DNA of 64,000 nucleotides from contig CM069448.1 in assembly GCA_035610835.1 (NCBI GenBank), forward strand, positions 13,268,462-13,332,461, written 5' to 3'. Both the position numbers and the translations under genes were made by a program. Of the stretch, positions 10,601 through 25,600 are shown in pieces (the stretch's first letter is position 1; each line of letters begins with the position of its first letter). The notes under the pieces are model-generated. The model did no database searches. It was not told the origin of the DNA and saw only the letters and a program-made list of their open reading frames with translations. Origin of the DNA: Ophiura sarsii. Taxonomy: Eukaryota > Echinodermata > Ophiuroidea > Amphilepidida > Ophiuridae.

Positions 10601-13600
10601 TTTTTTTATTACTTAATTTGCTTCCTTTTTTTGTTCTTTTTGTTTTGTTAGATTTTGTTATTTTTATTTAATTTTGTTGCTAAGAGTAAAAGCAAGATAT
10701 ACCAACAGGGTGTGGGAAAACAGGTAATAACAAGGGAGAATAACGCGATAAAACAGATAAATAACAAAAAAAACCCCAATAACACACAGAAATGCATTGG
10801 GACAAGCAATGAAAATTGCTGTGCAATAAAACAACAAAGATGGTAACAATAAAGACGGACGTTTCAAGTGGATATACCACCCTTCATCAGGGACAAAATA
10901 TAAAAAACAAAAGTGTTAAGAACTATTATAGATAAGATAATGAATTAGACAAGTCCACCACTGTAATTATAGCGCAATGCCAGTAATAGATGTTGACTAC
11001 TAGACACCCAAGTTAAGATTTCAAAAATTACTGAAAGTTGTTAAGATTTCAAAAATTACTGAAGATTCACTGACATGTCCCAAACAAATGTTGGGAAAAT
11101 TTGTTTGGGAAAAAAACCTGCCTGAACGACCCTACCTGAAAGGCCTGTTTGCCCGTATAACAAGGATTTTTCGTTTCCTTAGGAATCTTTTTACTGAAAT
11201 TGTTTATTTCATCATTCTAGGTTCTTTGTGGTAGAGGATCACATAATGAGCACAACAGAAGGCCTTGTAACGAGAGAGTACCTAGATGAATTATGGACGT
11301 CATCACTTGCCAAAATAACAGCAGTTCTAAGAAACAACTCAGTAAGTAAAATGATTCAAATACAAACAGTCCTATAAAAATGTTACTTAGCAGGTGATCA
11401 TGATCATAATTTCTAAAACTTAAACCCCAACCTAAAAATTTCAAATTATAAATGTGTGAAGAAATTTATTCACTTTAATTTGAGATATAACATGTGACAA
11501 TTGACTGTATAACAGAGCTAATTTAAAAGCAAAGTGCATTTTAGTAATTGTTTTTTCTACACGCAGCCTCGATGTAACAATAGGCAGATTATTAATTAAC
11601 TGATAGCAACAATTCGCCAGTCGATAGCAAGATGAGTATTGCAAATGCTTCATTTGATCAATTATTATTTATTATTTCAGGATACTTATAAAGCGCATTT
11701 CCCATGGACCGATGCGCTGTACATTAAAACACAATCTAAAATACAATATAGTTACAGCATGCCACAAAATAATGACACATGATAAAATACATGACCTACT
11801 TATTACATCAGCAATTATGATAAAAACAGATATATATAAATATACAATTAAGAAACCAAAAATATGCACAATGACTAGCAATTAATTTGGGAAAAGGTAG
11901 GTTTTTAAGAGCTTTTTAAAAAGCTTTCACATTGCAGCCCATACACATAACTGTCACACTATCACATGTGTTCAAACCCAAGTGTGAAAAGTAAAATTGC
12001 ACTTTGGTTTATTCTTTTCGGTGTAGCCTTCTTAATTGTTAACCAATCTTCACGAACAATTTCTCAAATTGAAGAGTAGAAACTATCCATAACTCTGTAA
12101 TTTGATATTTTTTAGTTTGAACTATATATTCAGATTTATGATTGTATATTAAACATCTAGAGAAGGCAGAAATAACATCATTTATAGAAGTGAGTCGCTA
12201 ACAAGGGATTTTGCAATACACATTATGAACAGCTACAGAAGGCCTTGATGCGAAACAGGATTTTGATCAATTATGCAGCATTCGTAGAATATGCAATGCA
12301 CATAATGAGCGATTACAGAATGCTTTGTTATAAAAGAAGATTAATATAAATTATGGATCACGTCACTTGACAAAATAACAACACTTCTAAGAAACAACTC
12401 AGTGTCTGTTATCAATGATATAGTTAGATCTGCTCTACTGTTTTGTCCAAAAAGTATGTTTATTAAAGTAGATAAACTCATTGTGCCGAATAAATAAAAA
12501 CTAGCAATCACTTTAAGCAATATTATGTGATCTTTTTTCAATTATTTACACATCTTTTTCTCTCTTATAATGAAATTTGACTTATCAAAAAATACTTTTA
12601 GGACTCATACATCAATCTTGCATTTCCATGAAAACATCACAGAACTTTACTATAGAAATCTGCTTCCAATTTAGGGATTTTTTCAATATATTTGTTTCGA
12701 TCTTTATCATAAAGCATTCCATACTATTGAAACACTGTAAACATCATTAACACTGTGTCAAACCATGGAATTATATTTACAAATGAAAAACACACAAGAA
12801 ATTATGTTGCCGGAGCAGACCCCGGCAGTTTATTTCAACCTATTCAAACCATGATTTTCAAGTAATTTGGAATCATATCGCTCTGTAACTTAAAAGATCT
12901 TTACAATTTATGATCAAAATTACAAATCTGCAAGAAAATCTGCTTTCAAAGTAAAAATCGAGGATAGAAAAGATCGGATAATACGAAAAGCACAAAAAGT
13001 AGTTAATTTGATTAAAATGGTCAAATATGAGGTTAAAAATGGTCAAATATGATGCAAAATGGAACAAATTTGCACAAGTTCACAAAAAATGCTATTTTCT
13101 ACGTAAAATGGTCAAATATGAGGTTAATTTGGTTAAAAAACCACATACACGCATTAACTTTTGCAGTTGCCATTTCCGCTTTATCAAAAAACTGGGGGGA
13201 TACATCCCCCGGGATCAATGCCTATAAACTTTATCGTATCAATCTATGTTTCCATCTATTTTACAGGCTTACTGCACAGATGCCACATTACTATTACAAA
13301 TGAAGGATCAGATTGTTCTCTTCTCACAGACATTAAATGTAAGTTGAAATGGCACTTTTAAAACAAAGTATGACTTGTCAAGTCAAATAATCAGGAAGGT
13401 TTTCATGACAGGAAAGGTTTAAAAGATTACGCCGTCTGATGACATCTTATCCACAGTCATCTGAAGACTCACTTGTTTAAACCTTTTCTACTTGATCCTC
13501 TGTAAACCTGACAAATTCTACAGAGTACTATAGGTTGATCAGTTTCAAATTGGCGAAGCCTCCTTACAGCAGCGAATTAATACAGAAGGGTGTGAGCGCG

Positions 13601-16600
13601 CGTGAAAGCAACAAGCGTACTGTGCATCATGTGCCTGTCGCGTGTGTGCGTCCACAATCGTGTGCGTGTGACCATAATCACGCACATACGCTTGGATTTG
13701 GTGTGCATAGAGATATACACCAAATATTCTTCGCCAATTTGGAACTGATTATACTATAATGGATCACTTGACACAAATTAAAAGGAAGTGTCATAAATTC
13801 AATTGATAATTTCTTTTTTTTTAAGACCAAAAACAAAACAAAAAACGTTTAGCCTGCTTCTTTTTTGAGGTCCACTTCAATTATCTTTTTCTTTATTTCA
13901 GTCATAACATTTTTGTTCAGGAGATGTTTGTAACAGCTTTGTTTCTTTCTTATAGGGATTTTAAACAAGTTTCACGAGGCCTCCTCCTCTTTAATGTTCC
14001 CAAAGTTTATCCCTAACAAGGGCAATTCTTGTTTTTAAAAAGAAGAAAAAAGGACCGCCTCCTTCCTTTTTTTGAAAAAGTCTGGACGCTAAACATGTTT
14101 TTTTTTACTTTGCCTGTATACTAAAATAGGTGTAAAAGGTCATTGTTTTTTAACTAGATTTAAATGTTTTTTTGTAATACCTTGTAATTACTCACAGCCA
14201 AAAGGATACAGGCCATTTTGGGTTCATTTTGCAAATAAATGACTTTCAATAAGAGAATATTATTATTATTTCTTGATTTTGAAACAAATTTTGTCGGATA
14301 AAAATCAGAAAACAAAATTGTTTTTACAATAACTGAATGTACTGTAATGCATTGTGCCAATAAGTTCTCATGGCACTGTATAGGGTGAAACCAAAAGTAA
14401 AAATTGTGCAATACTTTTAACCATATTTTGTATTGTTTGTTTTTCAGAGCTATGGTTTCTCTACACTGTCAGTTTATGAACTGTTGTTTGAATTGAAAGA
14501 TCAATACAATGAGATATTAATGAAGAAATGGGTACAAATATTTAGGTAAGGCTGTTAAACGTCACTTGTACCAATGTCAGTATTAATGAAGCCGTATGTG
14601 GTTTTAAACATGACTAATATACTTACTGTCTAAATAAAATGGGAACGCCCTCATAAATGGGAACGCCCTTATAAATGGGAACGCCCTTATAAATTGGAAT
14701 GCCCTTATAAATTGGAATGCCCTCATACTTTTCTCCTGTGTATCTCATATGGAGTAAGTAGATGTTGTGATTTAATCAGATTTTGACCAAATTGTTCTGA
14801 ATTAATTGGCTGGAATTCATCATTTTTGAAGTAGGTTTGTTGTTAGTGAATCCAGAATGTGTAAAAAATTTCCATCGATCTATAATCACATTCTTAGTGA
14901 ATTTTATAAGTTTTGACATTTTCAACAACAACAAACAAGTTGGGAAATGGATCGGTCGGGCCCATAGAACAGATTGGGGTTTTTTGTTGCCTTAAATAAT
15001 GTCAATAGACCATATTCACGCGGCAGCCATTTTCTAAAATTTGCCACCCAAGCCTTGTTCTCGTTACGTATACCTGCGTCTGCGTGACTTGCGTGAGGAT
15101 GCGTACGCCGTGCGCTTTGGTACCACGCGTCTCACGCAGTTCTATTGTGCAACGCGAGGCGCAGATAGACCAAACGGGAACGAGGCTTGGGTGGCATATT
15201 TTGGAAAATGGCTACCGCGTTAATATGGTCTATGAATGATATTGTCCTCTGTATCACATTGTGGTGCACATTCTACTATAATGCTACCTAAGTGCATCGG
15301 TGTGTATTAAACCCACTTTGTTTTGTTGTTGTGAAGAATATAATTTATCTGCTGATCAATTCCAGATTTTGAGAGGAACCGTAGGGTTGTGTACACTTGC
15401 ATGTTTTCCCCCTGGGTGATCAGTTTTAGTGAGAATGTTTATATGTGTATGTACCCTTGGTGGCGTATTCATCTGGCGAGTAAACTTTAGTAGACCATGT
15501 CTCTATGTGACCTTAATGACCAATTATTATTGGCATATTTGCAATAGCTGACTGATTGCCCGCTTGATTTAAAAAGGCTTTACAACTTCAAACTGCTCTT
15601 CGCTGAGTATCTTGGGTCCTTATCAAGAAGCTATAGTTGTTCCAAAAAACATTCATTTATTTTGAGAATAGTTTTCCGTTTCCATTGTCCAAAATCTCTC
15701 TCTGGCTTTGACCACATCAGAACAAAAGTGAAACAGATATCAATTGTTATTTACTACACATGATTCAATGATTCAAATGTCAAGAGGCTGACATTCATAC
15801 TAGCGATGTTATGAGGGAGGAGGTAGAACTTATTGAACGACCCTCGTATATGAGGGGTTGATACACGAAGGTACTCTAAACACAGCGCCACAGTCATATG
15901 TTGATAACCATCAAGAGTACACAGATTGAAAATTGTAGCAAAGAAAAGCTACTTTTTAATATACCATTTTAATAGCATAGAATACACTTTCATTCTAATA
16001 GGTTAGCCTCTTGTGCTTTTTTCATTGTTTTTATTTTAGTTTTCTTTTTATTTGCAAAATGAATGAATGAGTTGATTTGACTAATATTTTTCAGGTCACA
16101 CAGTGATCCATCAAGGTAAGGTCTGAAATTCACAATAGAATTAGTTTTACTACTATAATTTGGGTTAGACCAATGTAACCTGGGTTGATTTGGATATATA
16201 ACCTGGTTCAACTACTACCTAGATCCACTTGAATATGTAGAACTACTGTTTTAAATAAACAGAAAAACCAAAAACAAACCCACATAAAACAAACAAAAAC
16301 AGACTAAAAACAATAAACAAACGACAAAGGGGAGGTATTCATCCTGAAATTAGAGGCATTTTTAGTAAATGTTTTGCTATAGCATAAGACTGGCGTAAAG
16401 AATTAATTGTTGTGCGAAAATTACAATAAAATAAAGATTTGTGCAAAATTTAGTTTGCTATTAAGTAAAATACTTTTCTCGTCTACAAATTAAAACTTCA
16501 AATAGATTTGTAAACCTGTTGTAGATGTTTTACTTTTATATTAAAATTCCAAATTAGCACTTTGATTTCTTGATAATTAATAATAACAGTATTTCTACAT

Positions 16601-19600
16601 AATTTTGGAGTATTTGTGAGCGAAACAGATCTCAGCGTTGTCAAACATAGGTGCTTTCTATTAATACCATGTGTTGTCTTGATGTGCACTAATGACCAAC
16701 ATGTCCAATGTTCATTCCGATATAAACGGAACACAATACTCATTCATTCATTTTCATGTGATTGCTGGCCATTACTAATATAGTAGTATAGAACTGTAAT
16801 GTAAAGAAAGTATAATTATGATCTAGTCTTGTTTGGTTTTGCAGAGATGGTAGACAATAAATGAGCTTACGACTGGATGTTAGTTTGGACAACTCTTAAT
16901 CGTTTAGTTCTCGTGAAATGATCACATCCGATCATAACAATGACATTCAATAGTGAAATATTGTTTTTGTTTGTGATCGTCATGTGACTTAAAATTGTTA
17001 GATTATTAAATATTGGTTGTTAAGCTCCGTTCACACTAGGTATTATTTATTGTGCGTTACCACAATGGATTTAACACTGTCCGGACAGGGGTCAGACCCC
17101 CACCCTTTTTACTTTTGCCCCACCCTTTTTACAGAGCCACCCTTTTTATTTGGGAATGTTCAACCCCCACCCTTTATACCGAAAAGGGGATATTTTGATC
17201 ATTTTGTGCATTCAAATTTGGAAAGGCACTCATTGGAAGAAAGGACAAAGTGACAGAAACATCCCGGGACCCATTTTGAAAAGTATTCAACTGCTATTGC
17301 GGCAGGTTGCGACTCATTGCGTTAACGCTGATGTTCACCTATTTTGCCACATGGCGCTGACTGCCATTCGGTGACCTGCGTTGACCCAGCATGACCTGCA
17401 ATGAATTGCTGTACACTGAGGCGGAAGTAAGGCTGCCACACCGCATCGCACAGCAAATATTGCCTCGGTGAATGAACCTTTAATCACACTGTTGAAACAA
17501 GCAAGACTAGATTTTCTGTATAAGACAAGTTATTTTTTAGTACACAGATACTTGGGATAATTGATGGAACAGGATATTATGTGATATATTTATTATTGTA
17601 GTTAACCTGTTTTATCCTATTAGGAATTATTCTCTCTTTGCACGGATCTGCCATTTGCAAGTAGCGCCTCGAACTGGAATCAGATTGAATGAAAGTATTG
17701 CATCATTTCACAATATCTCACTGCATGACCAGTCATAGTGCAGAGAGAGTCGGAACTTAGTTGCATATTGTTAAGGAATTGTCCCATTCAATGTGGTACC
17801 AGTACAAGGCTCTTCTCGCAAATGGCGGATCCGTGCAAAGAGCAAATAAAACAAATGTTACAACTTCTAGAGTATTGTGGTTAAACAAATGACCCTTTTG
17901 GGTTACCATTAGGAGTATTTAGCAACACTGACTCTCATTTTTGGTTGGTTGTGGTTTACTAATGTAGCTACAATATATGACACAGTCAAGCGGAATGAGT
18001 CGGATGTGGGGAATACTGATTTTGAGTTATAGGTAAAGAGACACATTCTTATGTTTCACTTTGTTTTCTCAGTTTTCTGAATTTGTTGTAACTTAAAAAC
18101 TAGAAGTTCGATTTGAGTGAGGTTTGGACCATACTGTAGTATTTTCCACCTGCTTTAAAATGATGGACAAATATCAAAAGTGCCGACATGTGACTCATTT
18201 GGCTTGATCACGTCACATATGATCACTGTATATTAATTGTAGTTATTCCATCTTATGTTCTGTACACACTTGTGGGTAGCATCAGTGCCCTCTTTGCTCC
18301 CTACAGCAGATATGCTATGGAAATAGTGAAATTGATTGAGTTATATATAGTTTGATCAGTTCCAGATTGGCATGCCTTCTTACAACAGCACAGAAGGGTG
18401 TTGGTGGGCAATAAATTAGGCAACAAGCGCACTGTGCATGTATGCATCCTAAATTGTGTGCGTATTGCCAAAGTCACGCATGTTCGCTTGGATTACTTTT
18501 GAGCCTGAAGAGATAAAAAACACATATTTCTTGCCAATTTGGAATTGACTATTAAACTATACCGGGTGGTTCAAAAAAAAGTTGACCCAAGTTCAAAGTA
18601 ATTTGTCAACCACATTTAAAGTTTTAGATAATTTCTGTTTGCTTAGTCTTAATCAGCAGTAAGTTTTGAAATTATCCTGATAAGATGGTACATTTATCTT
18701 GGTTGGTTCTTCAGATATGGTTCATTACAGAAAGCATGCACAAAGCTGCCTTGGCCACGGGAGCGTCCTTTAGTAGAGATGGAATGCACAAAGTGGAATT
18801 ACACACGATTGGTCACAAATTGTAAAAATAGGAGAAAAAGAAACAAGGAGACATCTGTCTGGTGCTTGACATTACCTACCTATACGTATCTACGTTTCTT
18901 TGTTGAATATGAATGGCACATAAGCATAGAGAATGGGGTACTTTGTCAGGGCGGGCTTTTTAATTCTGAAACTAGAGCATGCTGTTTTGTTTAAGACAAA
19001 AGCTAAATAGCGCTCCCATGGACAAGTCAGTTTTGTACATGTTTTCTGTAATGAACCATATCTGAAGAACCAAACAAGCTAAACGTGCCATCTTTTCAGG
19101 ATAATTTCAAAACTTACTGCTGATTAAGACTAAGCAAACAGAAATTATCTGAAACTTTAAATGTGGTTGAAAAATTACTTTGAACTTGGGTCAACTTTTT
19201 TTTGAACCACCCGGTAGTGTGAGTTAACAGACATAGGGGAGATTGAGAAGGGAATTCTGTAAGGATTGTGTAAGCTTAAATGTCAAACCCGCCCCCTACA
19301 CCAGCTGTGCAAAGGATATACCTGATATAGGCTTCTGTCATCACCTTGAAGCTATGCTGTCTTTCAACCCAACCCATCACCTCTGTTGCATAGATCTGAA
19401 TATTATCCTTTCCCTGCATGGCCCTGCACCTACATGTCCATAATGATGTTACATATCACAAACTGATCATATCATTATTACAGATAAGGCATGAGCATTT
19501 TCAGGTTTAAATCTGAATTCAGGTGTTTTTCTTTTAATTTCAATCTGTTTTGGACCTTTTTATAGCCCACTTTCTTAGGTTTTCCAGGTTTTTCTCTTCA

Positions 19601-22600
19601 ATTGTGTCCATTCTCATGCCTGACATTTACAACACTAAAGTTATATATAGCAACTAGGTATAGCTAACACAATCTACTAACTCACTCTATATTGACCCAT
19701 TTTTTTCTTCTTTCAAATTTGAACAGTCATGTGCGTTGTCCTCATTAAGTTTGGGCACAAATTAACTAACCAAAAATCAACTTTTACAATTTGGGAATCC
19801 TAAAGATTTTTGTTTAATCGATCAACACAACCTGTCTGTATACTCTATTATGTATACTATTGCGGTGTTTTTATAAACCAATTAAACCTAGACTCTCTCC
19901 CACATTTCTTTTATTACCATTTTAGTGACATCTTTGACTCTGATAACTACACTGCCATTGTTATTCAGACTGAGCAGGAGTTTAACAACATGATGAGGAC
20001 ATTTCCATTTACAGATGATTCAATTGGAAAGGTATAAGAACAATGAAGTGGTAGTGCATTAAGGCTCATATCATACTAGGCGTTATTTATTGTAGTGCGT
20101 CAACGCAATGGGAGTTAAAAAGTATTCAACTCCCAATGGATGCTAAACATTGCGTCAACGCTGGGGTCCCCCCTATTTCACAACTTGGCACTGGCTACCA
20201 TCGCATGTAGTGAGTCCTGTGTTGGCGCAGTATGACCTGCTATGAATTACCATAGACTGTGGCGGAGATTAGGCTACACCACCGCATTGTACGGTAAATA
20301 ACATCTAGTTTGAACGAGCCTTTATATCAGAGCTGGTGCAAGTAATTTGTGATGCTTTGCTGATTTAGAACTGTTCTACATATTTTTTTAATTTGAGATT
20401 TGTAGCTTCATCACATAGACCTATACGCAAACGAAATACTGCAAAACCACTTAATTTTGTGAGGGATTTAATTTCGGACAGTTTTGCATTATAAGTAAAC
20501 GGTAAAATGTGCAATACTGTCAAAGTTGATATTTTCGCCCTACATTTATTTATGCACTCCAACTAGCTACTGCGAAAATAATAACACACACATATTTCTC
20601 TTATACGCATATGCATATGTGATGAAGTGTCAAGTTGCAAATTAAAAAAACATGCAAAACAGTTACAAATCTGCAAAGCGTGGTAAATTAATTGTGCAGA
20701 ATTACTACTTTTACAGTATTAGATGTATGCTGGTTCCCTGCATCAATGGGCTCCACACAACTTATCCATAGATGCAGGTACGTGCCGATTTCCACTCAAA
20801 TCTGATTTGCTGGCATAAAAGTCATGCATATTCATGATTGACAAAAAATAGATCCACAAATAAATTCGATCAAGCCAGCGTCACGCATGTCACTTCACAC
20901 GCATGTCATATCCGCGTTCCCCATCGCGCCGTAGCTATGGCAGCGCGACAATGCATTCAGCGTTCGATGCGGTATCTCAGCTACAGTGTGTTGATCGTTA
21001 TTTACCATATGCCATAACAGAGCGACAATGCAATGTGTTGAACTTACTGTTACGGACGGCAATTGATTTGCCCGTACCTGCACCTATGGATAAGTTGGGC
21101 CGGGGATCCAGGGTGCAGGGAACCAGCATATTAGAAGTTGATACACTCCCAATGAATCAAACATGCTAGAACCTTCGTTGTATAGATGAGGTGACCGTTG
21201 TTTACATCAGTAGTGTTTACAAATTGATTAGCGCCTGGTCTAAAGACATGCTAGAGGTACTAGTCCATGACTAATGCATACATCATACTATTTGAAAGCA
21301 AAACACACATCACTGAGCGCCAATTTTAAAAGCACATGCCCTTATGGTGCGTACGCATACTGCCGGGCAACCAGATTTAGTACCTGGTCTCTCATTGTGC
21401 TTAGGGATACAGACCATGACTACTGCACTATTACACCGTAAGCATGGTAAGTAATGATCATTCAAGTGTTAGTTAAAGCACATTCCCTGTAGGTGCGTAC
21501 GCATACTGCCGGGCACTACGTCACTGGTCACACCATCTATACAATTTTATTTGGACACGGTACTAGCTTATTAATTCCGATGTTTATTGATTTCAATTTA
21601 CAGACTAGCTACCCTAGACGGCTTCCCTTCTCAGAATTTGTGCCGAAAGTGTACCACCAAATCAAGGAGTTCATATACGCTTGCCACAAATTCTCACAAG
21701 ATTTACACTTAGCTCAGACAGAAAGAGATGATATGATTCGCAAGTCTACAAACATATTGCTCACCAGAACATTGAGTGGATGCTTGAGTGAGCTTATTAA
21801 ACGAGATACCCTTGGACTAACGGAGGTGAGAATCATGGTATCTGTAGGGCTAGGGAAAAAAAGAGATTGTGTATTTATAGTGTTATATAGGGTAGGAAAA
21901 AAACCAAGATTGCAGGTTTTTTCCACCCCTATTGTCTTGCCTGTGTTGTTTTCATTCATTGTGTCGCTTCTCTATAGAATTTAAGGAGGATTTGTATACC
22001 AAATATGTATGGATTTTTGTCAGTAATCGTATACATTGTTACATTGATTGCTTTCTGAGTTGGGTACATTATACGAGGGGCATTCAGTAAATAATGAAAG
22101 TGATCATGGTATGGGATGCATGAGTGATTCTATTGAGGGATAATGTGATCAATACAAAGTATGAACCTTTGTCTTTCAAACAATACACTTTTGGAATGTT
22201 AGATACCTTTGGTTATGTAATGTCATTAACATAAACACAATAGGTTTCAGACACTGACTGAAATCTGTCAATTATTTGGCTGGATATGTAATATGTTGAA
22301 AATGGGTTGATCGATACATTTGCGTATATCTCGGCAATGCAAGCATAAAAACAGATAACACTTGGCACATAGTTAGAACACACACTTATCTCCGCTTGAC
22401 ATTATTTTTTAGACCTGAATTCCTTAACGCAAATAAGAAGGGACCATCTCAAATGCGCTTTTATTTAGCAAAATCCGCAATAATATACCTTTGAAAACAA
22501 CAAAGGATAAAGAACAATGGAGGGATTATAATTTAGTAAATTTGTGTGGGATGTAAAGCAATAATAGTGGGGATTTCAGAAGGAGCTGTTCATAAAATTT

Positions 22601-25600
22601 CCTCAAACCATTGAAATTATGTGACGATTACTTTAACAATACATATATAGTAGCTCTAAAGATAACAGTAATAAGAGAGGTTGTGGCAGCCATCTTTGAT
22701 TGATACATTCATGTATATCTTTATTTTGACTATCACAATATTTAAACACATTGATTTAAGCATTTTTAATTATTTCTGATTAGAATTTGAAGGCACAGTA
22801 AGCTTTTATCTGGTAAATTTCTTGATTTTAGCCATTTGTGGCCCTGTTCAAAATGATCTGCCGTCTGCGCATGCGCACATTTTCAGCAGGTTTCATGCGA
22901 ATAAGTTCAGAAAATTAGTTAACTATCATATGGAATCTCCCAAACTGGTTAATTGCTTGGATTTTTCATAAATTGTTTGATTTTCCGCAATATTAGTGAT
23001 TCGCTGACTGGGCATTTTTCAATGAAAATTGGCTATTTGAAATACTGATATTTGTATACTTTTTATTCGATTGCCTCTCCTTACTTTTTACTCCTATACT
23101 ACATACATCAAATTACACAGGGATTTAAGTTATTGTCTTTTTATCATACTTACGTGAAAAAAAATGGGATTTACCTGCTTCTGGTGTCATGTTATGCAAT
23201 CTTCTTATCACATGTTTCATACAAATAATTCAAATTTCCCGCCAAATAACTGATTAAGTAGTGTCCCAAGTGTACTTACTTTGAGACAATGCTATGACGT
23301 CATAGTTCACACTTATAAATCCAAAACTGTACTGTTTGAAAGATGAAGGTTCATACTTTGTATTGATCACATTATCCCCTCAATAGAATCACTCATGCAT
23401 CCCATACCATGATCACTTTCATTATTTACTGAATGCCCCTCGTAGAATTACTGACATCATCAGTAAGAAATTAGCTATACTCACAAATGCTGTAATGGAG
23501 TGGTCATTTTCTTTGGTTGGGGGGTCCCAAAAATGTAATTTATCATTGTCATTTTTATGACCCTCCCCCAGACAAAAGCGATTATTTTATGACGCCCCCC
23601 CCCCCCCTTACTCAGATGTTGATTATTTTTATGACTGCCTAACCCTCCAACACACACACTAATCTGTGCTTATAACAGTAGGGTGGGCATACAAAATTAG
23701 GGTGGACGAGCTATATTTTTGTTTTACAACATTGAAAAATGTTGAAAAAAAATTATGTTTTTTATATAAAATGTTGTTTTGACACCACCCCCTATTTCAA
23801 TGTTTACCCCCCCCCCCCCCCCCCCCACACTGGATATTTGGGACTCCCACCCAAGAAAATGGCACCCATAATCTTGTTCAGATCTGGGAATAATCGATAT
23901 TAAATGGGATGCAGCATTTCCATTTATTTTCGCATTAAAACATATTACTCAATGACACCCTCACAATCACACAATTTTGACCTGTTTTGAAATATAAGTT
24001 ATTTAATTTTCAATCTCTTGATTATTAAACACTGACCAGTATTAGCTTCGTTTTTCCATGGAAATAGTAGAGGGAGAAGGAATAACAACGAGATAACCTA
24101 ATCCGATTATCTATTCAACTTTACAAAGGATTGGACAAATTGCTGACTATAAGGCCAAAAAAATAAATTGTTGTTTTGGGTGTTTTTTTTGTAAAATTTA
24201 AAAAACACAAAAACACGGTTTAAAGATTTTTTTTTGTTGATTTTTTTTTGATTTTTTAATTTTTTTTAAACAAGCAGATACTACTCAAAAACACGTTTTC
24301 ATCTTTCTTTATTGTTATGTGCTTCTTACAATTTTTTTGTTTGTAATTTTTTTTGTTGAGAAAAAAATAAATAAAAAATAAATAGCGACCCTAGATTTCA
24401 GAAAATTAGGGTCGGTCGGAAAGGGCAAGTCAACTCTTTTTTTCTGTTTTGCCTAACTTAAGCAATACACGCCGACAGGCGCATATGCAGGATTTTTCAA
24501 CATGGTGTTTCAGGTGGAATGTTTTAAAAATTTGGAAGGGGGCACATCTATATACCATCATCAGATGTAGCAGAAGACTTTTCGCAAGGGCAGTGGGAGA
24601 TTATTATTATAAGATTTTAACATTTAAACTATAATAAAAATATTAATTTCGCACTGAATAACTGAATTTGGAGGTATTTTCGGTTTTATTACGACCAAAC
24701 TGGTCTCTATGGGTGGCCAAGTTAACTTGTCCACCAAAAATGGCACTTACTTGTATTGGATTTTGGCAAATTTCATGTTAATGGAAACATCATTTTGGGG
24801 ATATTTGACTTTTTTGGGAAAAGTAAACATGATATTGAAAATGGGAAACTTTGTACGGATAGCTAAGCGTTTTACCTTTTCAGAAAAGTTTCAATTTCTC
24901 AAAACATCTAATTGTGTGAGGGTGTTACGCAAACAAAATTGTACAGGATTTTGAAAATTGCCACTGTTTCTAAGAACATCGTTTTGGGAATTTGGGAAAA
25001 GTAAACATGATATTGAAATAGAGAAACTTTTTGTGAGAAGCCAAGCACTTTTTCTTTTCACAAGTTTTCTTAAAACGATCAATCCTGTGCGGAGTTATGC
25101 AAACAAACTTGTCTAATTTTCGTACGAAAAAATAATGAGAGAGAGTTTTAAATTGACTGGTATGGACCAAGTGCCACTTTTTCTGAAAACATCATTTTGG
25201 GGAAATGTGACTGTTTTGGGAAAAGTAAACATAATATCGCAAATGTAAAACTTTCTATTGGTAGCCAAGCGTTTCTTCTTTTTATAATCGTTTCTACTTT
25301 TCGAAACGTCTAATTGTGTTTGAAGTTATGTAAACAAAAGTAATTTAATTTTAGGGGGGACTTACTTTTTTTGACCCCTTTATTTTGTAGTATTATGGGA
25401 AGAATGCTATAGGCTGCTGTGCCCCTCCACATAATTAAACACTTTCCAACAGGAATAATGTCCTTTAATGTTGTTATTTATTACCAGCCACTGCCAGGCT
25501 GAAGATGTGTGGTTTGTCTCTTGTATGTGACATAATATCATGGTCTTTCTTGTATTGCACCCGACTTATACACCTATCAGTTGTAAGACGCACTATACGA

